NCBI RefSeq assembly: GCF_001439925.1
Contig: NZ_LMBV01000017.1
Coordinates: 1 to 64,000, forward strand
Reading direction: 5' to 3'
DNA length: 64,000 bases
Origin: Peribacillus muralis
GTDB lineage: Bacteria; Bacillota; Bacilli; Bacillales; DSM-1321
The number at the start of each line of letters is the position of its first letter. The stretch's first letter is position 1. The notes below the pieces were generated by a model. The model was given only the letters and a program-made list of their open reading frames with translations, was not told where the DNA came from and searched no databases. Both the position numbers and the translations under genes were made by a program. Positions 62,850 to 64,000 of the stretch are shown one piece after another.

Positions 62850-63841
62850 CCCTCCTCCGCTTTAATGTGAATCTCGGCCCTCACGTTAGGCAACTGCTTA
62901 TCTTTCCGCTTGCTTTGCCAATCAAACACGGCCCCTGCGATTCCGCGTGGGTAAAAGATGATGATTAACGTAAGCAAGGGACCGAATATTAACATTCGAT
63001 ATTCTTGAAGGAATTGGAGATTTTGAGAAAGGATCACTAACAGCAAGGTCCCTACCAATGGACCTGATAAAGTCCCGATGCCACCAACCAATAAATACAT
63101 GAGCAAATCGAACATGATCGAAGTGGAACCGATATCAGGTCCAATGAAACGAATGAATGACGCATACAAGGCACCTGCCAAACCGGCGAAAAATGTGGAT
63201 AGTACAAATGCGGTTAACTTGTTTTTCATGGTTGATATGCCAATTGTTTGAGCAAGGTCCTCACTATTCCTTATGGCCATATACGTCCTGCCGGTCAATG
63301 AACGGACAATTCGATACACGACTAAAATCACGGCAAGCAGGAAAGTGAGCACAAGATAATATTGCGACGCTGCGGTATCGAATGTAATCGGGCCAATATT
63401 CCCTGGAGCAGGAATACCGATTAATCCTCTAACCCCCTCTGTAAGCCCCTCCCATTTATCGATGACTAGATAAATGATATATCCCACACACAGGGTATAA
63501 ATGGCGAAAAAGTGTTCCTTTGTCCTCAGTGCAATCAAACCGATCAATAACCCGATTACACATGTAATTAAACATGCACATACAAGAGCCAGCCAAAAGT
63601 TCAATCCCGCCTTTACCGTCAGGAGCCCAAGAGAATATGCTCCAATCGCAAAAAAACCGGCATGTGCAAGCGAGAGATATCCAGTGTAGCCTGATAATAA
63701 ATTGATTCCATAAACAGCAATCGCCCAGATGAACGAAAGTGTCAGCATATGGAGATAATAGTCGTTTTGCGCAATCAAGGGGAATGAAAAAGCAAAAATA
63801 ATAGAAGCGATAATCGCATTTCTTTTCGTTAATATCTTCAA
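62846..63841 (-). CDS. livM: branched-chain amino-acid ABC permease LivM
   Basis: Inner-membrane permease of 331 residues with eight to ten helices. The N-terminal helices begin KRNAIIASIIFAFSFPLI, and the family block LSLAHAGFFAIGAYSLGLL is present, along with GLAGALYASFIRFIGPD and IMFDLLMYLLVGGIGTLSGP near the coupling region. The chosen TTG at 63841 directly follows the livH stop and lies behind GGGGGAGAGG. Longer readings run back into livH. The C-terminus ends in a polar tail. Confidence 0.9.
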   Translation of the reverse strand: MKILTKRNAIIASIIFAFSFPLIAQNDYYLHMLTLSFIWAIAVYGINLLSGYTGYLSLAHAGFFAIGAYSLGLLTVKAGLNFWLALVCACLITCVIGLLIGLIALRTKEHFFAIYTLCVGYIIYLVIDKWEGLTEGVRGLIGIPAPGNIGPITFDTAASQYYLVLTFLLAVILVVYRIVRSLTGRTYMAIRNSEDLAQTIGISTMKNKLTAFVLSTFFAGLAGALYASFIRFIGPDIGSTSIMFDLLMYLLVGGIGTLSGPLVGTLLLVILSQNLQFLQEYRMLIFGPLLTLIIIFYPRGIAGAVFDWQSKRKDKQLPNVRAEIHIKAEEG

Positions 63842-63842
63842 G

Positions 63843-64000
63843 CTACCTCTCCCCCTTGGCAAAAAGACCTGTCGGCTTTACCGTTAATATTACGACTAAC
63901 AGAATGAATGCAATGATATCTTTATAATCATTTGAAATATAAGTTGCGCCTAGACTCTCACTAAAACCGAGAATATAGCCGCCTACGATTGCACCGGGGA
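63843..64000 (-). CDS. livH: branched-chain amino-acid ABC permease LivH, C-terminal part
   Basis: The right window edge cuts this gene. The visible 51 codons, read on the minus strand, give a LivH-type C-terminus: GAIVGGYILGFSESLGA, a last membrane helix (IIAFILLVVILTV), then KPTGLFAKGER and a TAG stop. The N-terminal part and the operon promoter lie beyond the window. Confidence 0.85.
   Translation of the reverse strand, partial: PGAIVGGYILGFSESLGATYISNDYKDIIAFILLVVILTVKPTGLFAKGER

Overview
The window looks like chromosome of an aerobic, endospore-forming Bacillaceae, probably from the Peribacillus (Bacillus simplex) side of the family. The genus is an inference; the sporulating Bacillales level is well supported. 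The reasons are the low G+C content, strong AGGAGG-type ribosome binding sites, frequent TTG and GTG starts, a complete gerA-type germinant receptor operon, and many loci that match Bacillus subtilis genes (yngJIHGFE, ythAB, cysJI with cysL, nagZ-namZ, iolW). No rRNA, tRNA, prophage, insertion sequence or CRISPR array was seen.

Left part (1-22.9 kb). A 41-bp tandem array opens the window, followed by a lone YwqH-like (DUF5082) gene and small hypothetical genes. A sucrose operon follows (alpha-1,6-glucosidase, sucrose PTS IIBC, sucrose-6-phosphate hydrolase, fructokinase) with a divergent AraC regulator. After a DUF3951-like gene and a serine hydrolase comes an NAD-salvage operon (Nudix/winged-helix NrtR-like regulator, nicotinamidase, nicotinate phosphoribosyltransferase, NAD synthetase) with a perfect palindrome in its promoter. 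Next is the leucine/isovalerate degradation operon: acyl-CoA dehydrogenase, acyl-CoA synthetase, biotin carboxylase, biotin carrier, HMG-CoA lyase, methylglutaconyl-CoA hydratase and carboxyltransferase. A TetR gene that seems to start at ATT lies upstream, with a TetR-type operator between the two.

Middle part (22.9-37.7 kb). It holds a bd-like quinol oxidase pair (ythAB) with a secreted repeat protein, a flavin amine oxidase, the gerA-type operon, and the sulfite reductase operon cysJI with its divergent activator cysL. A degenerate ~76-bp repeat array and a YppF-like gene close this part.

Right part (37.7-64 kb). A six-gene sugar-acid operon comes first: metallohydrolase, DgaE-like ammonia lyase, DgaF aldolase, PfkB kinase, GntR regulator and GntP permease. 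It looks like a PTS-free version of glucosaminate catabolism. Then come an acyl-CoA ligase, a MarR/MFS efflux pair, an IolW-like dehydrogenase and a DUF1801 gene. A peptidoglycan amino-sugar region follows (murQ-murR-murP-mupG, nagZ-namZ, nagP). It combines the extracellular NagZ/NamZ route of B. subtilis with the intracellular MupG route of Staphylococcus. Its promoter carries overlapping inverted repeats and a cre-like site. The window ends in a branched-chain amino-acid ABC operon (livHMGF-J type), cut inside livH.

Most of the content is known catabolic machinery. The points most worth a second look are the sugar-acid operon, the mixed MurNAc cluster with a 37-codon opposite-strand ORF, the candidate NrtR and MurR operators, the ATT start, the helically phased 41-bp array, and the two loci that share a dispersed repeat.
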